Assembly: GCF_020382885.2 (NCBI RefSeq) | Contig: NC_058502.1 | Span: 11,001,950 to 11,065,949 of the forward strand | Reading direction: 5' to 3' | Origin: Scatophagus argus | Taxonomy: Eukaryota > Chordata > Actinopteri > Scatophagidae | Length of the DNA stretch: 64,000 nt | Shown: one piece after another, positions 1 through 13,100 of the stretch | Layout: every line of letters begins with the position of its first letter | How positions within the stretch are numbered: position 1 is the first letter of the stretch | Translations under genes and position numbers: made by a program | Notes under the pieces: generated by a model | The model's database searches: none | Told to the model about the DNA's origin: nothing | What the model saw: the letters and a program-made list of their open reading frames with translations, nothing else

Positions 1-444
1 CAGACAGTTCTGTCTTGCTGAGCAGTAATCTGAAAATGCCTGTAATCCTCCATACAGAGCCCTTCTGCAGATTGTAGTGTGGAGAGGTGTAGCCTCGTCT
101 CCGTTTAGCAGCCATGTGTCTGACCAAGCTTGACACGCAACCAGAGCCTTACAGCTGCCAGGACACACACTGAGAGATGAGGCACAGTAAAGCTGCCCCG
201 GTCACTCACTGGAATAATTATGCCATTTTTCGCCCTACAATGCAGAGCGAGTGCAGGTCACTGAACTTATTCAACTCAGTGTAAGAACAAGTGGCATATC
301 TGGAAGCCAATGAAATCACTGGTTTGTGAGCATAAGTGCTGGGGTGTGTGGACAGTGTTGATAAGCACCATTTATGAATACTGAGATCAGCACACTTAAA
401 CACTGCTTCGTGATTAACTTTACTTGGCAACAACAGAATATAAC

Positions 445-1049
445 TCAGCAAGTACGTGGGTGACACTTATATTGAGTGAGTACACGCGAATCTTCCCAAG
501 AGATTTCAGTCACGATGAAGTGGCACTGAAGTTCCTGAAATAAATAGAAAATGAGTGCATCCTTTTCACAATGCCCACAGGTGCAAAAAAAAAAATACTT
601 TCGGCAGTTTGTGTGCCTTTACTTTTCCTCTCCGTGTCTCTCTGTGTGAACTTGCCTTGGGTTCAAAGTAAGCACATGGTTCGCGGTCATCCATGTCGCT
701 CGTCTTGCACACTGACCCACCCAGCTGCACGTCCAGGATGTAGTTTATCCCCGCGACCACCTATGAGGAAACAGCAGCACTCATTAGAGGCATATGTTCA
801 TGCTTTAAAATGACTGACTCCAGAATTAAGTTTCACCTGAATTTTGGCCGATGTTATGTTCACAAGTTTGTATGCAAACGTGTCTTCGGCGTTGGCTCTG
901 TTGAATTCAGCCACGGCGAACCGCGCTGCCGACAAAACCCTGGCGCTGCTCACCGGCACTCGGCGCGGCTCACCGGTCATCACTTGTTCGGCGGTTACAA
1001 AGCCACCGACCGAAGCACAGACGAAAAAACAAAACAACCAGACAGCCAT
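445..1049 (-). CDS. Type-2 (secreted) cystatin, three exons
   Basis: Likely a secreted inhibitor of papain-like cysteine proteases. Coding exons on the minus strand are 1049-837, 760-656 and 534-445 (stop TGA at 447-445), giving 135 aa, close to the family's usual 120-150. Residues 1-20 form a hydrophobic signal peptide. The first inhibitory loop QVVAG lies at residues 71-75 across the exon 1/2 junction, where type-2 cystatins also have an intron. The four disulfide cysteines are at 89, 100, 110 and 130. N64-I-T is an N-glycosylation sequon. Oddities: the usual Pro-Trp second loop reads Ser-Trp (118-119), there is an extra C-terminal Cys135, and intron 2 has a GC donor (AAG|GCAAGT). The paralogue is uncertain; the spacing and short tail resemble cystatin F or C. 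The start is the first ATG before the signal peptide. Confidence 0.9.
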
Positions 1050-2973
1050 GCTGAACCCAACCAGGTGATCTGAAGTAGCTAATGAGAGTCCCGGTTGTCT
1101 GCTCTGAGTGGCTGAGGCTCAAAGCCGGGTTAAAACGTGCTAACTGGAAAGGCACACCTGTTTCCTATCTGATGACTGAAGCGTTCAGTGAGGAACAGCA
1201 CAAAGACCGGAAAAAGTCGGTGAAAACAGGCTAATGTTTATGTGAACACACTCGGTAACAAAATATACAAGATTAAGTTTGGGAATACCAGATAAGATTA
1301 GTTTATTAAGAGAAATACAGCAACGTTTGGGTCTAAGGTGACCTTTCTCTGGCTACATTTACGCACACATGAGAAAATAACACCAGGCACAGGTGTGACA
1401 GGTGTGACCTCATTTAGACAGCAGGACTGTCATACCTTCAACCTCTCCTGCGTGGTTTTTCAGTCCCACACAGGCCTTGACTTTACAGCAACAATCGCCT
1501 GCTCATATTTCCTAAAACTATTTAAAAAGTCAAAGAAAATAACACACTTGTGCTGCTCCAAAATGCTGCTGTTTCCACATTTGCATATTGATGAACCCAA
1601 AAAATACTTTCATATCAAAATATAACTTATGTACACATCCACTTTTTGTATACACAAACATAATCCAATGTAGCCAATGAGGTCACATGTATGTAATCAA
1701 TTTGTGGCGAGAGATTTTAAGTATGTGGACAGCCAAATTGCTGGTTAGTAAAAAATAAATATGTGTATCATAAAATCAAAGCAACATTCTAACATGACAA
1801 GGCTACTGAAAAGTGTCGTTCAGTGGGATGGTAAAACATAATTCCCAGGGCATTGAATAACCCTTTAAACAAAGGTATCAGATGGCACTTCTGTAAATCT
1901 GCCTTGAACAAGCCGCCCTCAAAACAATGCGAGTCCCTGTGTGAGAGCACTTTTGTGTGGCAGGCCACCACACATGCTCCTGCAACTTTAAACATACTGC
2001 ACTGCGTGTGATATTTGGCGTGCATTAACAGAAGCAAATGAAAATGTGTGGCAGGACTATTAGCTATTGACTCCAAGGCACATGGAGAAACCACGGATCC
2101 ATTCACATGAACCAAAGAGGCGACTCGCAGATATCAAGATATTCAGAGATATTTGATATCTGGGGAATATATTTCACAGGCAGTGAATTTTTTTTTTTTC
2201 TTTTTTACAATAAAAGCGTTAGATTTCCTCCAGAGCAGCGAATTTACATGGCTTTCAGTAACAAAGTCACTGTAGAGAAATATTAATAAATTTAATTGCT
2301 TCACAAATTTAATACCTTCCATCCTGCGTAAGCATCAGAAAAAAAAAATCACAACCAAGATTTAGTTGTCATCCCAGTGATTTTTTAATCATCCATTTAT
2401 ATCATTTTTGTTTTGAGTAGCATACATGACCCACACTTTGCATTTTGTTGTATCATCATGTGTTACAGCATGTTAAAATTAACCTGTCTGGTTCATGAAT
2501 TGCCAATTATTGTGTCTATGAACAAGTTAAAGTGTCTGTTTGCGTACATTTTTGCCACATGGTTACATTTCAGACACTGCGTGATTGTAAACCTCGTCAT
2601 ATAATATACAGTGAGTTGAGTGTTTGTTGCAGACAAATGCTGTGTAGTGTCTTCAGCTTAAGTTTGCAGAGTAACACTGATAAGAGGATCTTGCAGCCAG
2701 GGAGAAGTGATGGCCAAAACAGAAGGAGTGTGGCGCCTCTGGATGGGCAACGGGCCCTGGAAGATGTGGGGGGAAATGGGGATTACTTGAAAGGATGAAA
2801 GAGTTTGTTCTTTGGATTTGAATTTAAAGATGCTGTTCCAGTAAAAAAAAAAAGACATGACACAAAAGAAGTTCCTCTGTGTTCTCTGAAGCACCTGATT
2901 CCAGAGACACTTTTTTTTTTTCTTTTTTTTTTTGCGATCTCTTCAAGGCCAGTATGGTCAGGACTAACAATTA
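1050..2973. other. Intergenic region upstream of the cystatin
   Basis: No exon, RNA gene or protein family is recognisable on either strand. The open frames here are short and lack splice context or family resemblance. It should include the cystatin promoter just above 1049, but I could not place a TATA box or start site with confidence. Confidence 0.5.
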
Positions 2974-3318
2974 CAGGGCTGCGACTAATGACAGTATTCA
3001 CTATGAAATAATCTAGCAATTATTACCTCAATTCGTCGAGCAATATTTAAAATAAATAATCAAAGGTTGAACTTTGTAGGCCAGAGCCCAAAGTGGTATA
3101 ACTTCTTATTTTGTTTGACCAGCAGTCCAAAAACATAACACACTCAGTTTGTTGTCATGTATGACCAAACCCATCCTCACATCTGAAAAGCTGCAGCCAG
3201 ATAATGTTCGGCACTGTATTTGATAAATGACTTAAAAGATTAATTGGTTACCAAATGTTCGCAGAATAATTTTCTGTGGAATGACCGATCGAATGATGGA
3301 CTAATTGTTTCAGCTCTA
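2974..3318. mobile_element. hAT-like non-autonomous DNA transposon remnant
   Basis: The left end begins CAGGGCTGCGACTAATGA and the right end finishes TAATTGTTTCAGCTCTA. The second is an imperfect inverted copy of the first, matching the CAGGGCTGCAAC-type ends common in teleost hAT-derived elements. ATTACAG occurs at both edges (2970-2976 and 3320-3326) and is a candidate target-site duplication. There is no transposase ORF, and the interior is AT-rich and degenerate. Confidence 0.55.
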
Positions 3319-3726
3319 GATTACAGCAGGTAATAACTCTTTCAGTATCCCTATGGGCATGTAAGTATTGTAGGAAAATAGACTTTAAATATATTATGTC
3401 TTATATCTGAACCAACCATTAAAACACATAATGTAACTGAGACTTTAATAAGCATTTAAAATGTTATAGCAAGTATACTACATGTCATTCTGAGTCACAG
3501 GCAAACAGAAAGGGATACACACACACACACATACAGCATATCAAGCTGACAAATTGAAGTAATGCAGCTGCCATTTAAAAATACTTTGGGTTTTATTTCA
3601 GCTTCAATTCATCGTAGGAACAAGCAGAAACAGGAACAGCTACGAGATTGGTGGGCAAATGTTTTTATACGACTTTGAATGAAACCAAATTTAAGGAGAA
3701 TGTCAGCATGACAGCTCATTACATGA

Positions 3727-4207
3727 CCAGCGGTGGAAAAATAACTCAGAACATCAAGTAAAAATACCACATACATTAATTAATACATACAGGTTTTGTA
3801 AAATTTTACTTCAGTAAAAATGCACAAGTGTTATCAGAAAAAACACATTTAAGGTATCAAAAGTTTAAGTACAACACTTGTCAGTATAACCTTGTGTTAA
3901 ACTGCTGTTGGCTTGTTGTTACTGATGTAACATATAAACAGCATTTTAATGATGTAACTTATGGGGTTTTAGCTTTTTGTAACTACTTTATATACTTTGG
4001 GTAGTTTAACATATAACAATGCACCATTTTGTATATTCAAAAATCTTAACATGTGAGGTAACTGTAGCTGTTAAATAAATGCAGTGGAGTAAAAAGTGAC
4101 ACTAAAATATTAACCTCTGAAGTGTTAAGTAAAAGGTGGGAAAGGGCATCAACAGAACAAGTGCTTTAACTTCACTAACGAAAGTGCTTGAGTGAATGTA
4201 TGCTCAA
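3727..4207. repeat. Degenerate teleost dispersed repeat (AAGTAAAAGTA type)
   Basis: It opens with AGCGGTGGAAAAATAACTC and contains repeated AAGTAAAAATACC / TTTAAGTAC words. Near the end are CAGTGGAGTAAAAAGTGAC and AGTGCTTGAGTGAATGTA. These are diverged versions of a very common teleost interspersed repeat whose ends read roughly AGTGGTGGAAAGTAACTAAG. No ORF is present. A related piece in the opposite orientation lies in an xpo5 intron near 13.3-13.5 kb. Confidence 0.55.
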
Positions 4208-7103
4208 AGGTAAAAGGAACTTGTTTTATTTAATGACTCAGTAGTTCGCAGAAATACATTCATGCTTGTTAGTAGTGGGCTTGTTAGCAGTCTTTTCTAA
4301 CCAACATTTAAACTTTTTTAAAAGATTGTGCCACTTCAAGGCACAGATTACTGCCGGTTAGCCACGATGAGTAAATCTACATTTATTCATTCCCAATATA
4401 TCTTAAAAATAACAAAACAAACGCATAAAGTAAGATTACCATGACCAGCCAGCATCTATGAGCGATTCAGTTTTCTTCTTCATTGCACCTCTTTACGGCA
4501 CATTACGGCAGTTGGCAGCGAATGGCACATTATCGCCCTCTACCTACTCGGAGACTGAACTGATTTTTCAGCAAAACAGCTTTTGCGAGTATTTTTCCTC
4601 ACCCTCATTCACTAATGCAGCACTCTAGTGATTAAGTATAAATTGAGGTATCGCATCTAAGTTTTTTTTTTTTTTTTTTAAATGTCTTCATTGGTTTCTT
4701 ACTAACAAAAATGCCGAAATAATTAGTAGATGCGTGCAGCGTCATACAGAGAAAATGAAGAGAACAAAAGACACAGAAAGTAGACTATTTCTGAAATTAG
4801 CTGCAGGGCCAAGTAATAGGCTTATGGCTGAAATATGTCCTTTAGAGTTTAAATAATTTTATATACTTACTGTAAGCATTACTGTATGTAGTTTATGAGC
4901 TAAACAGGTCTGCAGATTTGAAAACTTCAAAATTACTATCTTGAGAGTAAACATTATATCACTGTAAAGATTCAATGACATGATGATTAAATGCATTAAG
5001 TACCAGAATATAAAATGGTTACGGAAATAGAAACAAAAAAATGGCTCATGCCTCTCTTAAGGCATAACTAATTCAATATAAACCATTTTTAACATTTCTC
5101 TTTTTTTACATTTTAGGACATCATTTAAATGTTTTCAGCTATGTTCCCACATTATCATTATAAAAAACATTCTGTAAATCTAAAATGAAATAATGCGTTC
5201 CTTTGTACTGATAAACAAAATACCTTATTTTAACTCATTATTATAAAAAACAAAATTAAGAGATTAATTTCAGACAAACTGATTTTTTTTATTATTATTT
5301 AAAAACAAAATATAAACCACACTACACTTTTAAAAAGCTTGTTTTCTCTTTTGTACAGAACATTTTAGTGTTGAACAAGCATTTTTAAAAATGGCCACAT
5401 GTGAGCAAACAATCATCACAAAGACAGAATGAATTCATGTGAAAACCAAATTTCTTAAATGTTCCATTTCCTGGCAAGTTTGATGTCAAGCCGTTCCAGT
5501 AAAACACCATCTGAAATGCAGACCTGTCTAAAATTTAAGGGTTCACTCCAAGCCAAAACCATTTATTTTGGTCTGAATCTACACAACACAGTTAAAGAAA
5601 AAGAAAAAAAAAATCAGTCTAATCATGACAGCTCCATAAGAGCAAAATATATCCAACAAATTATTCTTAAGCAATCCCTTGGACAATGAAGGAATGTAGT
5701 GCTGGTTCATCTTTTCTTCATGGCTGGAAATACCAGTATAAACACAAACACATGAAAAACCGAATAGCATCACCAACTGAACACTTACAAAACAGAAAGA
5801 CTTGGATTAAGCTACACATTATATGTTGTGTCCACCCTTAAATAATCTTTACAAAAGTTACATTATTAGTTTTTGCTTGTCAGATACAATTATCTTGTCA
5901 TGTTTGCTGAACTAGTACCTTGAGTGTTTTGGCACAAATCTTTGTCTTTTTTTTGGTTGTATGATATGTGCTCTGCATTGAATAAACAATTCAAAACAGT
6001 ATTTGGGTCGTGTAAATCGTGCTGATATGAAGAAGTGGCAAAATGCAGACCATCGTTGCCTTAACCATCTACTGTGTAGTATCTGCAAAATAGAATACTG
6101 TTGTTCATACATAAATCTACAATAACCATTTATAAAACCGTAATGCGGCTGCTTTTCTCTTCTTAGGCTATGTTTCCATAAAGTATCGTCACCCCATCAT
6201 AGAGACCGTTGCACCTGAGCTAACAATAGCACGTCTTTCAGAATCAGAAACTGCATTCAAGCTTGTCCAGTCAAAAGAAATCGAGAAATGTGTACCAGGA
6301 GTTGTCCAAGATTTTTCTTTCTTTCTGAACCAGAATCTAACAGCAGCGTGGTCCCACAACATATCTGCCAACATTAACCTATGAAATTACAAAAATAAAA
6401 AAAAAAAAAAAAAAAAACAACAAGGGGGGGGGGGGTTTTCTTTCTTTCTTTTTTTTTTTTTAAGTACAAAAGGTCTCCATCTCTCCACAAACCACACACA
6501 TACATACTCCTTCCTAACAAGCTACTGCTGCAGCCTTTGGCTATACTGGCTTCGCTTGTTTGGATTAGATCATTAGATGCCAATTTCTATGCTGAATATC
6601 AAAACACAGCTGGGCTCCCAGTTTGATTCTCTAGTTCCAAAGAGTTACAACATGCTTACTGTGCCTCATGCTCGGCCTATTTTAAGGTATTTTTGTGGCT
6701 GTGTCTGCTGCAGAGCAAACATTAATGGTTGGTCTGCCATTTTAAGATTGTCTCTTAACACAATCTGACACAGAGACGGACCATTCTTTCTGACATATCT
6801 GAAGTATTTCTTACATATTTCCATAGCTTACACACTTTGTTGTTGTGCGTGAGGAAATGAAGTGTGCAATAGGATTTAAAAATGGATCTACCTGCCTGTA
6901 CAAATGAGTTGTGGAAAAATATCATACAGGAGTAAGAGTGGTGCTGCTAAGAGTTAAAATAAAAGAGTGAAAAAAAAGAGTGTTGACAGTTATGTTAGGT
7001 AGCACTGCACTGCCCGAGCTGGATGATGGTGAGGGAAACCCTGGATTGTACACATAACTCCGTCTTCAGTCAGTGTGAAGTCCGTTAGAACCAATGAGTG
7101 TTC
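4208..7103 (-). other. Probable 3' UTR of xpo5 and AT-rich flank
   Basis: Sequence downstream (minus strand) of the xpo5 stop codon. AT-rich with no credible coding exon. A minus-strand AATAAA occurs at 5567-5562, and others lie near 5.29 and 4.23 kb, so the cleavage site cannot be fixed from sequence alone. Confidence 0.4.
6391..6461. repeat. Homopolymer cluster: poly-A, poly-G, then pyrimidine tract
   Basis: A near-pure A run (6391-6417) is followed by CAACAA, twelve consecutive G (6424-6435) and a T/C tract (to about 6461). It lies in the likely xpo5 3' UTR. On the transcript strand this reads as purine repeats, then C12, then a U-rich run. It is also a likely place for sequencing or assembly length error. 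Confidence 0.8.
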
Positions 7104-10100
7104 CTACAGGGTGTTGTTCTCTGGGGAGAAGAGAGCTGCCAGGCCCAGTGCTTCACTTTTCAGTATATCCTTGTCTGGCTTCGGCTTTTTAAAGAGCGAT
7201 GGAAGATTCCGGATATGAACCTCCTTCCTGAACTGCTGGCACAGAGCTCTCTGTTGGCAGAGGACAGAGAGGGGGGAGAGGTGAAACGGAGCAATCCAAA
7301 GCTCTATCAGAAAGAATTTCATTAGACTGTACAGCCCTGTTGAGCTGCTGCACATTTTTTGCTGCTGAGCAGCAAAGATTTACAATACAGCCAGAATCAG
7401 ACTGCTGAGTAATGACTTGCACTATTAGTCCAGTATCTGTGGTCACTTCTAATCAGCTACTTTCAGGGAAGTGTAATAGAGAAGCACTGCTCTCTAGTGG
7501 CTAAACGTGGCATTACCCCAACAGTTCCTGCAATGAGTTTCTTGAATTGGTCTTTCCTCTTCTTCTCTCCAAACTTCTGGGCATTGGGGTCCATGAGCCT
7601 GTGATCATATTGGTCCAGACCCTCAACACTGATGTTTGGGATCTGGATCATCACTGCCCTCAGCTCCATGTAGCGAGGCCGCTAAGACACACAGACAGAC
7701 ACACAGACACGGACAAAGAGGGGCAAAAAGGTTAACATTATTGCATCTTACATCTGGTTTCATTGCCGTTCACACTAAAACAAGAGGAGTAAGCCTGCAG
7801 TTATATGGGCTGACAGATAAACTGCTGATTGAACAGTTTTAGCATTTGTCATCCTGCATAATCCTCAATTAGAAACCAGCCAATACCAACCTTTCTTGTC
7901 GACGTTATGTCATGTCCCACAATCACACGAGATTCACATACGCCGAAACGAACTCATTTTTCACAAGAAACACTCCTGATTTCAAAACAAACCGCCAAAC
8001 GAGCTGGGTGTGAATACACACTAAAAGCGATGCATTCTCAAGATCTTGACATGAGTTGCAGTCCAAGGTGACTTCTTGAACCCAAAAAGGCAGAAAAAAA
8101 GAGCAGATATTGCAGAGATGATGCCTTTTGACTCACCAGGTTTTCATAGATGAGCATGGCCAGCTGAGAGAGGGTGGAGTTGCAGACCTCATGCTGCCCA
8201 TGAACCTGAAGGCCCCGAAGAACACTGGCGAAGAACCATGTGACCGCCTCAGGAAGAAGATTACCCCCTACGACCTGAACAGACGCAGAGAGGATATGGA
8301 AAAAGGAAATGACAGATGTTCTTTCATTAGCACTGCAGTTAATTTTGAGTGAACCCCACATACACTTTCTGCTGCAGAAACACTAACTGGAGCACCGGAT
8401 CTGACACTGACTTTAGTTTTAGCATTTGCTATACGCAGCTATAAGCAGCTAATGCATCTACATAAGGTGTAGATGCATTAGCTTTATTGCTTTGATGTAG
8501 TAGAAACAAATAGCGCTTGGAGCCACAGACACATGGAAGTCACAGAGATGGACTAACACACTGCTGGATTTGGTCTTTTCACTGAACAATAAAAATGTGG
8601 CTCATTCTTAAAAAAAGGTGTGTATGTGAGTGAGATATGAAACAATAAAAAAAGAGACCCAATCTCATATCGAACATCTGTTGCACCGAGTGCGCTACCT
8701 GCCGCAGAAGGGTCCAGCAGACCATGGAAGCAGTGCGGTGACAATTAGTGGTGTCCTTCCACGACAGTGAGGTGAAGGAGAGGGTCAGCAAGGTCATGTA
8801 GATGTTCTGGGTGAAGAAAAAAAAGAGAAACTCTGAGTTTATGCAGCATTTAATGAGTGACTCTGCTGGCCTATGAATGTTTCGTGATGCTGACCTCATG
8901 TTTCATCAGGCATTTCCCCAGCTCAGTCAGCTCCTCTGTGGGCTGGGAAGGAGACGCCATCTGCACTGAATCACTGATCATCATGTCTTCCTCTACGGGG
9001 GCACATTTAAAATGATGAGGCAGTTGACAGAGAAAACCCCAAACAAAATCTACTTGTTGATTTATTTTTTTTTTACCCTCCATTTCCTCCTTATTTGCTG
9101 CTGATTCAGGCACTTTTTTGGAAATACAGGCCACAGCTGGAAGAGAAAAAAAAGAGAAATATTACAGACCCACAACAAGTCCTGACAAAGGCCACACTTC
9201 ATATTTTAAGTGCCTCCTTAATGTGTATCATTAAAAAAAAAAAGAAATCACCTCAACAGTCCAGTGTCTTGGTTACTTTTAGTTTTAAACTTGACAAACA
9301 GCAACGATCATTCTGTTCAGCTGTTCATTCTGCTGTTTATCAGGATGGCACAGTGGAGGATAATGTGGCTTGTGACAGCGACATCGACGTGTCACACACC
9401 CCTAACCTCCATCATGTTGGCGACCTGTGCACCTGTATGTGTCAGGCACTGAATGCAGCTAATTGTTTGCAGTTGTGGCATTTAGACCTCTGTGCAAGTG
9501 AAATCCAATTACATGGTGTGGTACTCAACAAAAAAACAAATTGAAACAGTCATGTGGGTTCTTGATTTTGGAGTAAATAACATTTGCCCAAACCTCTTAA
9601 GATAAACCCCAGCAAGATGTTGTTAGTCAATCCAACTGGAAGTAACACAGTCTTATCAATATGTACAGTCTCAGCTCTACTGAAAAATTATGGCTGATAT
9701 TTGCACTTTCTTAAAGCCTTCTGAATCCTTTTGTAGCTTGTGCTGCTGGCAGGCGCACAACGTTACCATGTGACTGCAGTGCATTAAGAGTATTAATGAA
9801 TAAGCTTTGAGCTTCCTTTCGTGATTCGCCAACAGTGAGTTTAGACAGGGACATTATATTGCTATCATAAAACAACTGTAACATCAATGTAATGAAAATA
9901 ACGATAACGATAAATAATTTATTTTTAAATCAATACTTAGGCCAGCAAATGTAAATTGGCTGGCACAAAGTACTCAGTGCAATGCTAGTTAACACACTTA
10001 TTCCACTATCAAAACCATAAGTCCAGCTTATTCCAAAATATTTTCTTCATAGCAAAATATGTGCACATTTATCTCATGTTTTACCTAACATTTCCATGCT

Positions 10101-13100
10101 GTCAGGTAATGTGACTAATTCAATTTTATTTCTCTGTAACACAGAGAATGTTTTCCACACTTGTTTGAAAAGCTGAAACTTAACTCACAGAGGAGATCCA
10201 GAACCTCCCTGGTGAGCAGGCGGACCATCTGCTCCTCCAACATCTCCTGCGTCACCTGGCTCTCCTGACACACCACCTCTTCCTCATCCTCGCCACTGAA
10301 AGCACAACAAACAGGCTGCCAGTAAGTCCAGACATCCAATTTGTAGCTTAGACACAGTGATCTATCAAAGAATTAAACATACAGTATACTCATCAAAGGC
10401 TTTAGAGAGATTTGAGAAGAGCTCTTAGCTGTGCTCAGTTAAAACTGCAAGAAGACTCAAAAGGTGTGTTTAAAAGATCTTTTTGTTTATATGAAATTAA
10501 CCACCATTCTTCAGATTACCGAAATGCTATAGTTACAGGGTGAACTCTGATTTGTATTTTGGGCGTTCATGTTTAACTTAAGTGTTCAACTGACATTTTT
10601 CTATAACAGCCTCCATCGTGACTGGATCATAGCCATCCTAACTAAAGACACAAGGGAACTACACACATAATGTCCCACTTCCTCTGCTTGACCGTCACAA
10701 TGCACATGCACAGATCCAATGATATATACACAAAAACACACAAACACTCCATCGCATCTTACTTGACAGAGGTCCTCTGGTTGATGACCTGCCACTTGAC
10801 GTTGAGTCTCTGCAGTATGAAACAGAAAGAAAGCCGTGAGATTTGCCAAAAAAGTCGCCTGTGACTGAGTTAATTAAGCACACCTAACAGCGAGACAGAA
10901 TGGGGAGTGTGGAGATCCTGACCTGCAGCATGTAGGCGAACAGAGGTCCCAGCAGGGGGCAGAGCAGGCTGTCAAAGTACTCCTGAGGACATGATAGCAC
11001 CAGCTGCCTCAGAAACAACCGTACCACATGTTAAGGAAATTCCAGTTAACATAAAGCAGTAGCTCAGCTTTGCTCACGTAGGGTTAAAGTCCATTTCAAC
11101 GAATCTAGGAAAATGATCTAATATATAACCAAACCATTAGCTAAAGCAGGGCAGAAAGAAAAACTGCCAGCTCAAATGAAGCAAAGGCAAAAGAGGATAT
11201 GAATCATGGGACGAAGTCTGTGGTCAGGCACATGGTCGAGGGACACAAAAGCAGAGCCAGCTATTTCTTCAGCCAATCTCTCAATGGTGTAGAATTCCTG
11301 CTGCAGTGACTGACCTGCATTTCCCAGGCCTTGGAAGCTAAGGAGAGCAGAAGAGGAGGTATAATTTAATCTGCAGCAGCATGTGAGGTATAAACAATGC
11401 AAAAAAGAAAAGGTTTGGGGAGGGAACTGCTGCAATATCATTCTCACCAGTTGTCATACAGTGTAGTGAAAAACCCCTGCATGCGCTCCAGGTTGCTCCT
11501 GTACACTGGCGTGTCATAAATATCCAGAGGATGCTGAGAGACACCTGGACAGAGCACACGTTGAGAAGATTTCACATCATCATTTTTTAGATGATGGCCC
11601 ACTACAAGGCAGGAGTCACATTCAATAAACTCCTCTTACCAAGAACCACATTTTTATCTGCATCCATCAAGTCATGGGCCCTGGAGAAGGTCTCACTCAG
11701 ACGGGCCACGTTCTCCGGCATGAACAGACTATTGAGAGTCCTGCAGCGACAAGCAACAAGTAAAGAAAGTCAGAGATCAGTATGACTGGACAGAGATCAG
11801 TACAACTGCAACTACACAGATTACTAAGACGCTGTTACACTGACAACCTTTTTCACTAATGATCCACTGACAAGTTGCACCTAAAAATCGATGTCAGAAC
11901 CATGTCTGTATCATATGTAAAAGGCTTGATGAGGGGATATTATGATGTTCAGATTCTTGTTAGTCACATGGGAAACATGGCTGTAAACAGTTTTTTGGGG
12001 CATGAAAATGAGTAATCTACAGTAGAGCACCTGATTAGAGCCAGCAGATTGGGCAGCAGGACCAGGAAGTGGGAGGTGCAGGGGTTTCTGTAGATGGGTG
12101 CTCCAGCGGGGGTGTAGCTCATCACGAAGCCACCAGCCTTAGCTTCCTCCAGGTCTGTAGGCCAGCGTGCCCGCTTCACAACCCCCAGCATGGCATACAA
12201 ACAGAAACTCAACTAGAGGAAGGTCAAAAGAGAAGAAGGAGCAAACAAAGATGTTACACTGTCACATCAACAACAAGGCTAAAGCCGGTTAGTGCAAAAA
12301 AAAAAAAAATCCATGAAGGACATTTTTTGTCTGGCAAGTTATTATCTGCTTATGTGGCAAACAATTTTGATCAGAGGACTTTTTCTGCAGCCTTGAAGAG
12401 GATGTTTAGTATCTACACTGTCAAGGACAGAAAACTGCACTTACTAGAGCTCACAAGCTAATTCTGTTTACACCTATTCACTTACCCGCCCCCTATTAAG
12501 GCCTGCTGTGTCTGTATCTTTACTTTGCTCAGTGACCACCTGGTCGGCACCGACAAAAGAAAGGAACGCAACAGGATCCCAAAGCACACTGACAGACAGA
12601 AAAGAAAAAGATCAGTCAAATTGTATACAACATATTTTAATGTAATGACAGACGATACAGGGAAACAGAAAGAATTCGAAACGCACCGCTTCATCTCATC
12701 CGAGGTCAGTTCTGCAATCACTGGCGCCATCAGTTCATCTAGAAAAGCTTTCTGTTTTGCAAAGTCTTTGAACTGGTTACTGATGAGCACCAGAGCTTCT
12801 ATCAGCGCACATTTCTCCATGTGAGTCAGCATGGCGTCACCGGAGAACAGCTTCTTCACGTTATCATAAAACATGTCAAAACACGGCTGGGGAGGAAAAA
12901 ATAAATAAATAAATGAATCATGCCTACTCATTTTAACATTGTACTACAGGTACGCAGTTTGCACATGCAATCAACTGCAGGCAAACATAATCTATGTCAT
13001 ACTATTTTACTTCAACAGGGGTAACAAGGACACTTACCAAGATGAACTGTGGGTAATCCCGGCAAATTTTGATAATGGAGGAACAGGCGTGCCTCCTCAC

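Noticed and set aside
1789..2115. 108-codon minus-strand frame
   Set aside because: No splice partner, family resemblance or start context; expected by chance at this length.
2658..2894. Possible exon with PISPHIFQGPLPIQRR-type peptide on the minus strand
   Set aside because: No frame-consistent neighbours or family match could be found.
9095..9544. 149-codon plus-strand frame
   Set aside because: Runs over an xpo5 exon and intron on the opposite strand; repetitive lysine and no recognisable domain.
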